Assembly (NCBI RefSeq): GCF_013249015.1
Contig: NZ_JABRPL010000001.1
Span: 730,318 to 794,317, forward strand
Direction: 5' to 3'
DNA: 64,000 nt
DNA from: Rathayibacter agropyri
Lineage (GTDB): Bacteria; Actinomycetota; Actinomycetes; Actinomycetales; Microbacteriaceae
The notes under the pieces were generated by a model. It worked only from the letters and a program-made list of their open reading frames with translations, made no database searches and was not told the DNA's origin. Each line of letters begins with the position of its first letter. The stretch's first letter is position 1. The position numbers and the translations under genes are program-made. Shown here piece after piece: positions 52,569-63,446 of the stretch.

Positions 52569-53393
52569 TCACGCCGTCGAGTTGGGATTCTCGTCGCTGC
52601 TCACCGCGAGCACGTCGACGACGATCACCGTGATGTTGTCGCGGCCTCCGTTCTCGAGAGCCGCGTCGATGAGCGAGTCTGCCGTCTCCTGAGCCGAGCC
52701 GCCGACACCGAGGAGGTGGCCGAGCCCATTATCGGTGAGCTCTTTCGTCAGCCCGTCCGAGCAGACGAGGAGCCGCGAGCCGGCGAGCACGGGGACGAGG
52801 CGGTAGTCGGGAATTGGCGGCTCGTGGAATCCGACCGCGCGAGTGATGACATTGCTGTGCGGATGCACGTCGGCCTCGTCGCGAGTGATCAGCCCGGCGT
52901 CGACAAGTTCCTGGACGATCGAGTGGTCGACCGTGAGCTGCACCAGTGCTCCGGAGAAGCTGAGGTAGACCCGCGAATCGCCGATGTTGAAGACGGACCA
53001 GTAGGGTTCGCCCCCCACAGCGGTGAGCGCGATTCCCGTGACGGTCGTTCCGGTCCCGCCGTCGGCCGTCTGCGACTGCCGGGCGATGTCCCCGACCGCC
53101 TCGCGCAGCGCCCGGTCGATCTCCTCCGCTCCGACGGTCGCTCCGAGTGCCGCCGTCGAGAGTCGCGAGACGACAGCGTCGCTCGCGACCTCGCCGGCCG
53201 CGTGTCCGCCCATCCCGTCGGCGACTGCGAAGAGGGGACTCTTGGCGAGATAGCTGTCCTCGTTGGCGCTGCGGACAAGCCCTGTCTCGGTGCGGGCGGC
53301 CCAGCCGAGAGTCACCTCCGCTGAGGGGGCGTCCGAGGTCCAGGCCGAGACGGGGACGGTGATGGACGCCCGGCTGCGGCCGATCTGCGTCAT
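52569..53393 (-). CDS. PP2C-family Ser/Thr protein phosphatase
   Basis: A 274-residue single-domain phosphatase. The metal-binding motifs are complete: TGLVRSANEDSY, VADGMGGHAAGEVAS, GDSRVY, LLVCSDGLT and GGRDNITVIVV. No membrane helix is present, so it is probably soluble, like the cytosolic PstP-type core. It precedes the FHA gene by 118 bp. GAGGAG lies upstream of the ATG at 53393. Confidence 0.92.
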   Translation of the reverse strand: MTQIGRSRASITVPVSAWTSDAPSAEVTLGWAARTETGLVRSANEDSYLAKSPLFAVADGMGGHAAGEVASDAVVSRLSTAALGATVGAEEIDRALREAVGDIARQSQTADGGTGTTVTGIALTAVGGEPYWSVFNIGDSRVYLSFSGALVQLTVDHSIVQELVDAGLITRDEADVHPHSNVITRAVGFHEPPIPDYRLVPVLAGSRLLVCSDGLTKELTDNGLGHLLGVGGSAQETADSLIDAALENGGRDNITVIVVDVLAVSSDENPNSTA

Positions 53394-53594
53394 CGCGTCT
53401 CCTCGCTCTCACCGAGGCGCACCGGGGCCTCAACTGCTCCTGATCGTATCGGCTGGTTCGTGCCTGTCGTCGCGAAGTGAAGGAGGGATGACATCGCAGA
53501 ACGGCGCTCGCGTCGATGTGCCCACGACCACCGATTCCGATATGTGGAGCGGGTTTTCCCTGCGGATTCACTTGCCCGACCCCCAGACGACTGC

Positions 53595-53600
53595 GAGAAT
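53595..53600 (+). promoter_or_regulatory. Possible leaderless -10 element of the Lrp gene
   Basis: GAGAAT followed by six bases and the ATG at 53607. The hexamer is a weaker match than others in this window. Confidence 0.35.
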
Positions 53601-53606
53601 CACCGC

Positions 53607-54086
53607 ATGACGCCTTCTCGCCCTCCTTCTCAGCGCCCCGTCCAGTTCGACGAGGTCTCGAAGGCGATCATCGAGCAACTGCAGGCTGACGGCCGACGCT
53701 CGTATGCCGAGATCGGGAAGGCGGTCGGGTTGAGCGAGGCGGCCGTTCGGCAGCGCGTCCAGAAGCTCACGGAGTCGGGTGTCATGCAGATCGTCGCGGT
53801 GACCGATCCGATGCAGCTTGGCTTCTCTCGTCAGGCGATGATCGGGGTGCGAGTGGCGGGCGACACTCGTGACGTGGCCGATCGGCTCGCGTCGATGCCT
53901 GCGGTCGACTATGTGGTGCTGACGGCCGGCTCCTTTGACATCCTCGCCGAGGTCATCTGCGAGAACGACGATGACCTGATCGCCCTGCTCAATGAGGACA
54001 TCCGCTCGATACCGGGCGTCCTCTCGACCGAGACGTTCGTCTATCTGAAACTCCATAAGCAGTTGTATAACTGGGGAACGCGGTAA
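53607..54086 (+). CDS. Lrp/AsnC-family transcriptional regulator
   Basis: A 159-residue regulator. The helix-turn-helix is KAIIEQLQADGRRSYAEIGKAVGLSEAAVRQRVQKL (about residues 19-54); a RAM effector domain follows (IGVRVAG through VLTAGSFDILAEV). It ends three bases before a class III aminotransferase gene, so the two are probably one operon and the regulator likely responds to the amino compound the enzyme uses. Confidence 0.92.
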   Translation: MTPSRPPSQRPVQFDEVSKAIIEQLQADGRRSYAEIGKAVGLSEAAVRQRVQKLTESGVMQIVAVTDPMQLGFSRQAMIGVRVAGDTRDVADRLASMPAVDYVVLTAGSFDILAEVICENDDDLIALLNEDIRSIPGVLSTETFVYLKLHKQLYNWGTR

Positions 54087-54089
54087 CCG

Positions 54090-55535
54090 ATGACCACAAA
54101 GACAGCCTTCTCGACTTCCGGCCTCGCGTCGGGCGAGCCCGTCCGCGGTGCCGATGCTCCTGGCGGGATCGACGACGCGTCGTTGCAGAAGAAGGCACAA
54201 GACCATCTCTGGATGCACTTTACCCGGCAGTCCACAATGGACTCTGGCGCGGGAGTGCCGATCATCACTCGCGGCGAGGGCCACCACATCTGGGACAGCA
54301 CGGGCCGGAAGTACTTCGACGGACTCTCCGGCCTCTTCGTTGTGAACGCAGGCCACGGACGCAAGCGTCTGGCCGAGGCAGCAGCGAAGCAGGCCTCCGA
54401 GCTCTCCTTCTTCCCGCTCTGGTCGTATGCCACGCCCTCGGCCATCGGGCTGGCCGACCGTCTCGCTCATCATGCTCCCGGCGACCTGAACCGCGTCTTT
54501 TTCTCGACCGGAGGGGGTGAGGCCGTCGAGACGGCGTTCAAGCTGGCCAAGCACTACTGGAAGCTGCAGGGCAAGCCGGGTAAGCACAAGGTAATTTCGC
54601 GCTCGGTCGCCTACCACGGCACCCCGCAGGGCGCCCTCGCTATCACCGGCATCCCGGGGATGAAGTCGATGTTCGAGCCGATCGTTCCCGGCGGTTTCCG
54701 GGTGCCGAACACGAATTTCTACCGCGCGCCCGAGCACGCCGACGACCTCGAAGCCTTCGGGCTCTGGGCGGCGAACCGCATCGAGGAGATGATCGAGTTC
54801 GAGGGCCCCGAGACCGTTGCGGCCGTGTTCCTCGAGCCGGTGCAGAACTCCGGCGGCTGCTTCCCGCCTCCGCCCGGCTACTTCCAGCGGGTGCGCGAGA
54901 TCTGCGACAACCACGACGTGCTCCTCGTTTCGGACGAGGTCATTTGCGCCTTTGGGCGGATCGGCCACATGTTCGCTTGCGATGAGTACGGCTACGTGCC
55001 CGACATGATTACCTGCGCCAAAGGCATGACCAGCGGCTACTCCCCCATCGGCGCGACAATCGTCAGCGATCGGATCTACGAGCCCTTCCGCCACGGCCAG
55101 GTCGTCTTCCCGCACGGCTACACCTTCGGCGGGCACCCCGTCTCGGCCGCGGTCGCCCTCGAGAACCTCGACATCTTCGAAGAGGAGGGTCTCAACGAGA
55201 GGGTGCGGGAGAACTCGCCTCGCTTCCGCTCGACGCTCGAGAAGCTCCTCGACCTGCCGATCGTGGGCGACGTGCGCGGTGCCGGCTACTTCTTCGGAAT
55301 TGAACTGGTCAAGGATAAGGCGACGAAGGAGACGTTCGACGAAGACGAGTCCGAGCGGTTGCTGCGGGGCTTCCTTTCGAAGGCGCTGTTCGACGCGGGC
55401 CTCTACTGCCGAGCGGACGACCGCGGGGACCCGGTGGTGCAGCTCGCTCCCCCGTTGACGATCGGGCAGACCGAGTTCGACGAAATCGAGCAAATTCTGC
55501 GCGGCGTTCTCACCGAGGCCTGGACGCGCCTGTAG
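54090..55535 (+). CDS. Class III aminotransferase (putrescine/omega-amino acid:pyruvate type)
   Basis: A 481-residue PLP enzyme. FSTGGGEAVETAFKLAK binds the cofactor phosphate, VLLVSDEVICAFGRIG contains the PLP aspartate, and CAKGMTSGYSPIGA the lysine. The SVAYHGTPQGALAITG and HPVSAAVAL motifs group it with omega-amino acid:pyruvate and putrescine:pyruvate transaminases rather than GabT. The upstream Lrp gene and the nearby pot operon support an amine-catabolism role, but the exact substrate is inferred. Confidence 0.87.
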   Translation: MTTKTAFSTSGLASGEPVRGADAPGGIDDASLQKKAQDHLWMHFTRQSTMDSGAGVPIITRGEGHHIWDSTGRKYFDGLSGLFVVNAGHGRKRLAEAAAKQASELSFFPLWSYATPSAIGLADRLAHHAPGDLNRVFFSTGGGEAVETAFKLAKHYWKLQGKPGKHKVISRSVAYHGTPQGALAITGIPGMKSMFEPIVPGGFRVPNTNFYRAPEHADDLEAFGLWAANRIEEMIEFEGPETVAAVFLEPVQNSGGCFPPPPGYFQRVREICDNHDVLLVSDEVICAFGRIGHMFACDEYGYVPDMITCAKGMTSGYSPIGATIVSDRIYEPFRHGQVVFPHGYTFGGHPVSAAVALENLDIFEEEGLNERVRENSPRFRSTLEKLLDLPIVGDVRGAGYFFGIELVKDKATKETFDEDESERLLRGFLSKALFDAGLYCRADDRGDPVVQLAPPLTIGQTEFDEIEQILRGVLTEAWTRL

Positions 55536-55555
55536 GCACCGGGAGGGGCCGCCGC

Positions 55556-56323
55556 TCATGCGACTTGACCCGGTGGCACGGCGCGAGCCGGCGTCCCTCC
55601 GGGGCCGTTCCCGCTGAGGGCGGCGGCGAGGCGTCGAGCGGCGACATGGTGCGGGTCCAGCCGCACCGCATCGTGGGCGAGACCCCGTGCCTCATTGGCG
55701 CGTCCGTCTCCCACGAGCAAGCGAGCGAGCACGACGAGCACGGCGGCGCGCTCTGTGGCTGGCGCGAGCGCCGCAGTACGGGCGAGCACTTCGACCAGCG
55801 AGGATTCGGCTGACGAGAAGCGAGGGCTGACGGTGCGGCTCAGGAGCAGCACTCGATCGGCTCCTGCGCCGCGCTGAACGGCGACGATGAGAGCGGCTGC
55901 GCTCGCCGCGCGCACCAGGCCGGTCGAACCGCTGACGGCCCGACGCACCAGGTCGTCTACCCCCGCGAGGATCGCCTTCGGCAGCTCGGCCCGTGGGTGC
56001 CGGTCGAGGAGTCGGTCCACCGCGGAGGCGACCGCAAAGGACTCGTCACGATCGACCTCAGGAACCAGCGCAGTCGCTCCTCTCTGAAGGGTGTCACGCG
56101 CTCCACCATGCTGCGCGGCTCGCTGACCCGGCGACACAGCAGGAGTGTCGTGCCGCCGCTTGAGGGAAGCGCTCAGGCGCTCGCACACATCCTCCGGTCC
56201 GATATCGGGACGGAAGGCCGACGGCGTCCGGTCGAGGTCGTCGAACCGTCCGAGCGCTGCGCGACGAGTGCGGAGGAGGGAATGGGCGAGCGGGGACGAG
56301 AAGTGCAGGAGTGATGGGGTCAT
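55556..56323 (-). CDS. Hypothetical protein with TPR-like C-terminus
   Basis: A 255-residue Ala/Arg/Leu-rich soluble protein that I do not recognise. The N-terminus (TPSLLHFSSPLAHSLL) is conserved-looking, and the C-terminal 100 residues form helical pairs ending with ANEARGLAHDAVRLDPHHVAARRLAAAL, which resembles a tetratricopeptide repeat. The ATG at 56323 is the most likely start; an upstream one at 56365 is possible. It converges on the aminotransferase gene. No function can be proposed. Confidence 0.6.
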   Translation of the reverse strand: MTPSLLHFSSPLAHSLLRTRRAALGRFDDLDRTPSAFRPDIGPEDVCERLSASLKRRHDTPAVSPGQRAAQHGGARDTLQRGATALVPEVDRDESFAVASAVDRLLDRHPRAELPKAILAGVDDLVRRAVSGSTGLVRAASAAALIVAVQRGAGADRVLLLSRTVSPRFSSAESSLVEVLARTAALAPATERAAVLVVLARLLVGDGRANEARGLAHDAVRLDPHHVAARRLAAALSGNGPGGTPARAVPPGQVA

Positions 56324-56496
56324 GGGCCGATCCTGCCCAGGAGAACGAGGTCCGTGCGGTGGCATTGACCCTGCCGTCGGAGAAACTGACCGATTTGCCC
56401 GCTGTGGAGGGAGCTAACCCACTGGCGGTCGTGAGGCAACTCCTGGGGAGCGGTCACGCCGCTGCCTACTGTCAAAGGACGACGTCAGGAGCCGCC

Positions 56497-57033
56497 ATGA
56501 GTCACCAGAGCACCACCCTCCGATCGGAGGACGAGACGAGCAGCCTGCATTCCGCCCTTGTCCTGATCGCCTTCCTCGCGATCTCCTTCGCGGTCGCAGG
56601 ATTCGGCACGGTATCCACCCTGTCCAACGTCAACGGCTGGTACGCCACGGCCGAGAAGGCTCCCTGGTCTCCCCCGAACGTGTTATTCGGACCCGTCTGG
56701 ACGGCTCTCTATATTCTGATGTCCGTCGCCGCCTGGCTCGTCTGGCGGCGACGTGGTGAGCGGGGCGCCCGCGGGGCCCTGATGCTCTACGTCGCGCAGC
56801 TCGTCGTGAACTGCCTGTGGACACCGTTCTTCTTCGGCGCCTATCCACTAATCGGCCCGTCGGCGCTCTGGATCGGCCTCGTGATCATCGTGGCCCTCGA
56901 CGTGCTCGTGTTCCTCACGCTGAGAGCCTTCGCGCGTCACTCTAAGCTGGCTGCGGCGATGCTCGTCCCCTATCTCGGCTGGGCTCTCTTTGCGACAACT
57001 CTGAACGCCGCCGTGGCGGTTCTGAACGGCTAA
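56497..57033 (+). CDS. tspO: TspO/MBR-family membrane protein
   Basis: A 178-residue membrane protein with five predicted helices. Conserved family features are present: NGWYATAEKAPWSPPNVLFGPVWTALYILMSVAAWLVWR, NCLWTPFFFG, and YLGWALFATTLN. TspO proteins bind porphyrins, haem and sterol-like ligands and are linked to stress responses. A 20-residue polar N-terminus precedes the first helix. AGGAG lies before the ATG at 56497, and TACTGT 25 bases upstream of that could be its -10 element. Confidence 0.92.
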   Translation: MSHQSTTLRSEDETSSLHSALVLIAFLAISFAVAGFGTVSTLSNVNGWYATAEKAPWSPPNVLFGPVWTALYILMSVAAWLVWRRRGERGARGALMLYVAQLVVNCLWTPFFFGAYPLIGPSALWIGLVIIVALDVLVFLTLRAFARHSKLAAAMLVPYLGWALFATTLNAAVAVLNG

Positions 57034-57111
57034 TCGTCCCTCCACAGGCAAAAATTCGGCGGTCTCTCCACCAGAGTTCGATTTCCGGCGGTCCGGCCGC
57101 AACGCCGCCGT

Positions 57112-57117
57112 TACTCT
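57112..57117 (+). promoter_or_regulatory. Leaderless -10 element of ogt
   Basis: TACTCT followed by six bases and the ATG at 57124. Confidence 0.45.
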
Positions 57118-57123
57118 CGACGC

Positions 57124-57618
57124 ATGAGAACCACTCCACTCCATGTGCAACGCGCATCCAGCCCCCTCGGTCGCATCGAGGTCGGCAGTGACGGCGAGTC
57201 GATCGTCTCGCTCTCCATCGAGCAGGGTGGCCGGCTCCCGCACGAGCACCTCCCGGAGTCTCGGCTCCCCGTGCTCGACCGGGCGATCGAGCAGCTAGGC
57301 GAATACTTCGGCGGCGTGCGACGCGCCTTTGACCTCCCGGTGACGTTGCAGGGAACGCCCTTCCAGCTCGAGATCTGGCGCCAACTCCAGAGCCTCGGCT
57401 TCGGTGAGATCACCTCCTACGGCAGACTCGGCACGGTGACCGGCCGTCAGCGCTCGGGCCGGCCGATCGGCGGAGCAGTGGGCGCCAATCCAGTGCCGAT
57501 CATCATCGGCTGCCACCGAGTGCTCGCCGGCGATGGCCGCATCACCGGTTTCAGCGCAGGTGAGGGCATCACGACCAAGGCCTGGCTGCTCGATCATGAG
57601 GGAATCGCGCACCGATGA
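57124..57618 (+). CDS. ogt: Methylated-DNA-protein cysteine methyltransferase
   Basis: A 164-residue suicide repair enzyme that takes a methyl group from O6-methylguanine. The active-site motif reads GCHRV (Cys130) where the classical form is PCHRV. The arginine region (SGRPIGGAVGANPVP) and the helix-turn-helix (FQLEIWRQLQSLGFGEITSYGRL) are intact. It overlaps tag by four bases (ATGA), forming an alkylation-repair operon. No Ada-type regulatory domain is present. Confidence 0.92.
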   Translation: MRTTPLHVQRASSPLGRIEVGSDGESIVSLSIEQGGRLPHEHLPESRLPVLDRAIEQLGEYFGGVRRAFDLPVTLQGTPFQLEIWRQLQSLGFGEITSYGRLGTVTGRQRSGRPIGGAVGANPVPIIIGCHRVLAGDGRITGFSAGEGITTKAWLLDHEGIAHR

Positions 57619-58208
57619 GTTCCGTCGAGGGCCTACGCCTCGGCGAGGACGGGATCATGCGGTGCGCCTGGAGCGGCACGGACCCGGAGTACCGCCGGTA
57701 TCACGACGAGGAGTGGGGCACTCCCCTGCACGGCGATCGGCCGCTCTTCGAAAAGATTTGCCTCGAAGGATTTCAATCGGGACTGTCCTGGCTCACGATC
57801 CTGCGCAAACGGCCGCGCTTCCGCGAGGCCTTCGCCGACTTCGACCCGGAGATGGTCGCCGCGATCGACGAGCAGGATGTCGAACGTCTCATGGAGGACA
57901 GCGGCATCATCCGCAATCGCGCGAAGATCCTGGCCACCCGCGACAACGCACATGCCACCCTCGCGTTGGTCGAGCGCGACGGCGTCGGAGCGCTCGACCG
58001 CCTCGTCTGGTCCTTTCACCAGGACGGCGAGGAGAGCCGCGTCCTCCGCCTGCAGGATGTGCCGTCGACGACGCCCGCCTCCGACGCTCTCGCCCGGGCT
58101 CTCAAGCAGGAGGGCTTCCGCTTCATCGGACCAACCACGGCTTACGCGCTGATGCAGGCCGCGGGAGTCGTCAACAACCACCTCACGGGCTGCGCACGCC
58201 GCACGTGA
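57615..58208 (+). CDS. tag: DNA-3-methyladenine glycosylase I
   Basis: A 197-residue TAG-type glycosylase removing 3-methyladenine. The zinc site is complete: Cys17 (RCAW), His30 (RYHDEEWG), His189 and Cys193 (NNHLTGC). LEGFQSGLSWLTIL holds the base-recognition residues and RNRAKI is also conserved. An internal ATG at 57657 would give the usual E. coli-like start, but the coupled ATG at 57615 fits the operon. It follows ogt. Confidence 0.94.
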   Translation: MSSVEGLRLGEDGIMRCAWSGTDPEYRRYHDEEWGTPLHGDRPLFEKICLEGFQSGLSWLTILRKRPRFREAFADFDPEMVAAIDEQDVERLMEDSGIIRNRAKILATRDNAHATLALVERDGVGALDRLVWSFHQDGEESRVLRLQDVPSTTPASDALARALKQEGFRFIGPTTAYALMQAAGVVNNHLTGCARRT

Positions 58209-58211
58209 CCC

Positions 58212-58964
58212 CTACGTCTCCGGAACCTCGAGGTCGATTTCACCCGAGCCGTGGTGGCGAGCGAGCGTGAATCCGCGGGACGAAGCCCACTCCGAAAGCT
58301 CGTTTAGCGACTCGGTCGAGACCCGGTCCTGCACCAGGGCCCGGACGAAACGGCCCTTGCCGTGCTTATTGAAGTGGTTGAGCGAGCGCAACCGTCCATC
58401 CGCATCCCGTGTGCGCACCCGAACGAAGAAGCGGCGCTCCCCCGCCTCGAGGGGGCCCAGCGCTGCGTACGCCTCACTCCGCAGATCGAGGACGAGCCCG
58501 GCGTGCGCCGACAGCGCCCGCCCTGCCTCCGCCGCCCACCACCGACGCAGCGGCATTCCGGGCACTCGGGAGTCGTGCGACAGCCGGTAGGCCGGGATCG
58601 GGTCAAGCGCCCCGACCGGTCCCCAGAGAGCGGACTGGATGACGACGCTTCGTCCAAGCGCCTCGCGCCCGCCTGCGTCAAGACTCGCCGCGTCGAGAGC
58701 GTCGAACAGCACGCCGTCGAAGCGGTCTGCCGCCGCCAGTCCTGGTGCAGATGCCAGCGCCGCGTTGCGATCGACCTCGCCGAGCTGCCGCGGACCCAGC
58801 TTCAGGGCCTTCGCCGAGAGCTCTCGATCGGATGACAGCTCGATGAGCGCGTCCCGCAGAGCACGCCGCTTCTCCAGCAGCTCAGGAAACGCGAGCGCCT
58901 CGAGCGCGAACGGCAGCGCTCCGCCGTCGCGCTTCGTCTCCGACGGCGGGAGCAGGATCTGCAC
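58212..58964 (-). CDS. yaaA: Peroxide stress protein YaaA (UPF0246)
   Basis: A 250-residue DNA-binding protein of the YaaA family, reported to reduce free iron and protect DNA during peroxide stress. It begins QILLPPSETKRDGG and has SALWGPVGALDPIPAYRLS and LNHFNKHGKGRFVR. The GTG at 58964 has AAGGA at suitable spacing. It converges on tag with 3 bp between the stops. Confidence 0.9.
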   Translation of the reverse strand: MQILLPPSETKRDGGALPFALEALAFPELLEKRRALRDALIELSSDRELSAKALKLGPRQLGEVDRNAALASAPGLAAADRFDGVLFDALDAASLDAGGREALGRSVVIQSALWGPVGALDPIPAYRLSHDSRVPGMPLRRWWAAEAGRALSAHAGLVLDLRSEAYAALGPLEAGERRFFVRVRTRDADGRLRSLNHFNKHGKGRFVRALVQDRVSTESLNELSEWASSRGFTLARHHGSGEIDLEVPET

Positions 58965-58996
58965 GGAATTCCTTCGAGCAACAACAGAACACACGA

Positions 58997-59037
58997 CGGA
59001 GGGACCCGACGATCGCGATGATCGCCCGGTCCCTCCG
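58997..59037 (-). terminator. Terminator of the ATP synthase operon
   Basis: Ten-base arms CGGAGGGACC / GGTCCCTCCG (58997-59006 and 59028-59037) with a partly self-paired 21-base loop, starting 23 bp past the atpC stop; a T-rich stretch follows on the minus strand. Confidence 0.7.
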
Positions 59038-59060
59038 GTGCCGCAGTGAGCGGCAATACG

Positions 59061-59324
59061 TCAGACGAGTGCCGCCTCGCGGGCGACGACGGTCACGACG
59101 TCGTTCTCGACAGAGAGGAAACCGTCCTCTGCCTGCGCGGTGAGGTGGGTGCCGTCCGCGGCCGTGACCCGGACCTCGCCCGAGGCGAGGATCGCGAGCA
59201 GCGGCTCGTGGCCGGCCAGGATGCCGATCTCGCCCTCGACGGTGCGGGCCGTGAGCTGCTTCGCTTCCCCCGACCACACCTCCGCGTTGGCGGAGACCAC
59301 GCTGACCTTCAGGGTCCCGGCCAT
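59061..59324 (-). CDS. atpC: ATP synthase F1 epsilon subunit
   Basis: An 87-residue subunit forming the beta-sandwich domain (LKVSVVSANAEVWSGEAKQL, EGEIGILAGHEPLLAIL). The C-terminal helical hairpin that inhibits rotation in E. coli is absent, as in other short actinobacterial forms. The ATG at 59324 begins two bases after the atpD stop. Confidence 0.93.
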   Translation of the reverse strand: MAGTLKVSVVSANAEVWSGEAKQLTARTVEGEIGILAGHEPLLAILASGEVRVTAADGTHLTAQAEDGFLSVENDVVTVVAREAALV

Positions 59325-59326
59325 GA

Positions 59327-60865
<1,539 letters not shown>

Positions 60866-61762
60866 CTATTTAGAGGACGACAGGGCGTCGGCGCCGCCGA
60901 CGATCTCGGCAATCTGCTGCGTGATCTCGGTCTGGCGAGCGTTGTTGGCCAGACGCGTGTACGTCTTGATCAGGGTGTCAGCGTTGTCGCTCGCCGACTT
61001 CATCGCCTTCTGGCGAGCCGCGTGCTCCGAGGCCGCCGACTGCAGCATCGCGTTGAAGATGCGGCTCTCGACGTACACGGGCAGGAGGCGGTCGAGGACC
61101 GTCTCGGGGTCGGGCTCGAACTCGTACAACGGATAAAGCTCGCTGTTCTGCTCCTGGGCGCCCTCGACAACCTCGAGCGGCAGGAGTCGGACGACGGTCG
61201 GCTGCTGGGTGACCATACTGACGAAGCGGTTGTAGACGAGGTGGATCTCATCCACACCGCCCTCCTCGTCATCGAGGTTGTACGACTCGACGACCGCATC
61301 CGCAATTTCCTTCGCCGTCTCGAACACGGGCTGGTCGGTGCCGCCCGTCCAGACGCGGACGCTGGCCCGCTTCCGGAACGAGAAGTACGCATTTGCCTTT
61401 CGGCCGACCAGGTAGAAGACGACTTCCTTGCCCTCACTGCGCAGCAGTGCGGCCAGCTCCTCGGCCTCCTTGAGCACGCTCGACGAGAATGCGCCGGCGA
61501 GCCCGCGGTCGGACGTGAAGATGACGATCGCGGCCGTGTCCAGCTTCTCGCGCTCGGTCGTGAGCGGGTGCTCGACGTTCGAGTAGGTCGCGACAGCGGA
61601 CACGGCACGCGTGATCGCGTTCGAGTACGGCGCCGCGGCGGCGACGCGGCTTTGCGCCTTCTGGATGCGCGAGGCCGAGATCAGCTCCATGGCCCGAGTG
61701 ATCTTCTTGGTCGTTTGGGCCGAACGGATTTTCGACCGGTAGACCCGAAGTTGCGCTCCCAT
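60866..61762 (-). CDS. atpG: ATP synthase F1 gamma subunit
   Basis: A 298-residue central shaft protein: long helices at both ends ([23 protein letters not shown] and [21 protein letters not shown]), with the [11 protein letters not shown] Rossmann-like middle. An acidic insertion ([10 protein letters not shown]) is typical of actinobacterial gamma subunits. AGGAGA precedes the ATG at 61762. Confidence 0.96.
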   Translation of the reverse strand: MGAQLRVYRSKIRSAQTTKKITRAMELISASRIQKAQSRVAAAAPYSNAITRAVSAVATYSNVEHPLTTEREKLDTAAIVIFTSDRGLAGAFSSSVLKEAEELAALLRSEGKEVVFYLVGRKANAYFSFRKRASVRVWTGGTDQPVFETAKEIADAVVESYNLDDEEGGVDEIHLVYNRFVSMVTQQPTVVRLLPLEVVEGAQEQNSELYPLYEFEPDPETVLDRLLPVYVESRIFNAMLQSAASEHAARQKAMKSASDNADTLIKTYTRLANNARQTEITQQIAEIVGGADALSSSK

Positions 61763-61808
61763 GTGTCTCCTGTTGTCCTCAAAGTGGCGAATCGTCGGGA
61801 TGACGGGG

Positions 61809-63446
61809 TCAGCGACGACCCTTGACGATCTTCTCCTGGCCGACCTCATCGGCCGCGATTGCCCGGTGCTCCTCGCGCCCGACCGAGGCGAGCGGCTTGC
61901 CCTCGCCGGTCTGGAATTCGAGCTTAAAACCGTCGACGGCGCGGGTGAGTTCGGCGACGGTGTCGTCGGAGAGCACGTTCGTGTCGCGGAGGGTGCTGAG
62001 AACCTGCGTGTTGCGGCCCAGGTAGTCCAGAAGCTCGCGCTCGAAGCGCAAGACATCAGGCACCGGCACCTCATCGAGCTTGCCGTTCGTGCCGGCCCAG
62101 ATCGAAACGACCTGCTCCTCCACCGGATACGGCGAGTACTGCGGCTGCTTGAGCAGTTCGGTGAGGCGGGCGCCACGGGCGAGCTGACGGCGCGAGGCGG
62201 CGTCGAGGTCGGAGGCGAACATCGCGAACGCCTCGAGTGAGCGGTACTGCGCCAGCTCGAGCTTGAGCGTGCCGGAGACCTTCTTAATTGACTTGACCTG
62301 GGCGTCACCGCCGACGCGCGAGACCGAGATGCCCACGTCGACCGCCGGACGCTGATTCGCGTTGAAGAGGTCGGACTGGAGGAAGATCTGGCCGTCGGTG
62401 ATCGAGATCACGTTGGTCGGGATGTACGCCGAAACGTCGTTGGCCTTGGTCTCGATGATCGGGAGCCCCGTCATCGAACCGGCACCGAGTTCGTCGGACA
62501 GCTTCGCACAGCGCTCGAGCAGACGGGAATGCAGGTAGAAGACGTCACCCGGGTAGGCCTCGCGTCCCGGCGGGCGGCGCAGGAGGAGCGACACGGCGCG
62601 GTAGGCCTCGGCCTGCTTCGACAGGTCGTCGAAGATGATCAGGACATGCTTGCCGCCGTACATCCAGTGCTGGCCGATGGCGGAGCCGGTGTAGGGGGCG
62701 AGGTACTTGAAGCCGGCGGGGTCGGAGGCGGGGGACGCGACAATCGTCGTGTATTCCATCGCTCCGGCGTCCTCGAGCGCGCCCTTCACCGAGGCAATGG
62801 TCGAGCCCTTCTGGCCGATGGCGACGTAGATGCAGCGGACCTGCTTGTTCGTGTCGCCCGACTCCCAGTTGGCCTTCTGGTTGATGATCGTGTCGATCGC
62901 GATGGCCGTCTTGCCGGTCTGGCGGTCACCGATGATGAGCTGACGCTGACCGCGCCCGACGGGGATCATCGCGTCGATGGCCTTGATACCGGTCTGCAGC
63001 GGCTCGTGGACCGACTTGCGCGACATGACGCCGGGGGCCTGAAGTTCGAGAGCGCGGCGGCCGACGGAGGCGATCTCGCCGAGTCCGTCGATCGGGTTGC
63101 CGAGCGGGTCGACAACGCGGCCGAGGTAGCCGTCGCCGACAGGGACCGACAGGACCTCGCCCGTGCGGGTGACCTCCATGCCCTCCTCGATGCCGGAGAA
63201 CTCGCCGAGCACGACGACGCCAATCTCGTTCTCGTCGAGGTTTTGGGCGAGGCCCAGAACGCCGTTCGAGAAGCGGATGAGCTCGTTGGCCATGACGCCG
63301 GGGAGACCCTCGACGTGGGCGATGCCGTCGGCGGCGTCGATGACGTAGCCGACCTCAGTGGTGGAGGCCTTGCCCGGCTCGTACGACGAGACGAAGTCCT
63401 TCAGCGCGTCGCGGATCTCATCCGGGCTGATGGTGATATCTGCCAT
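61809..63446 (-). CDS. atpA: ATP synthase F1 alpha subunit
   Basis: A 545-residue non-catalytic nucleotide-binding subunit. The P-loop is GDRQTGKT (near 173-180), with [11 protein letters not shown] before it, [26 protein letters not shown], and SRVGGDAQ with the arginine finger. The C-terminal 30 residues extend past the E. coli protein, as in other actinobacteria. Confidence 0.97.
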   Translation of the reverse strand: MADITISPDEIRDALKDFVSSYEPGKASTTEVGYVIDAADGIAHVEGLPGVMANELIRFSNGVLGLAQNLDENEIGVVVLGEFSGIEEGMEVTRTGEVLSVPVGDGYLGRVVDPLGNPIDGLGEIASVGRRALELQAPGVMSRKSVHEPLQTGIKAIDAMIPVGRGQRQLIIGDRQTGKTAIAIDTIINQKANWESGDTNKQVRCIYVAIGQKGSTIASVKGALEDAGAMEYTTIVASPASDPAGFKYLAPYTGSAIGQHWMYGGKHVLIIFDDLSKQAEAYRAVSLLLRRPPGREAYPGDVFYLHSRLLERCAKLSDELGAGSMTGLPIIETKANDVSAYIPTNVISITDGQIFLQSDLFNANQRPAVDVGISVSRVGGDAQVKSIKKVSGTLKLELAQYRSLEAFAMFASDLDAASRRQLARGARLTELLKQPQYSPYPVEEQVVSIWAGTNGKLDEVPVPDVLRFERELLDYLGRNTQVLSTLRDTNVLSDDTVAELTRAVDGFKLEFQTGEGKPLASVGREEHRAIAADEVGQEKIVKGRR

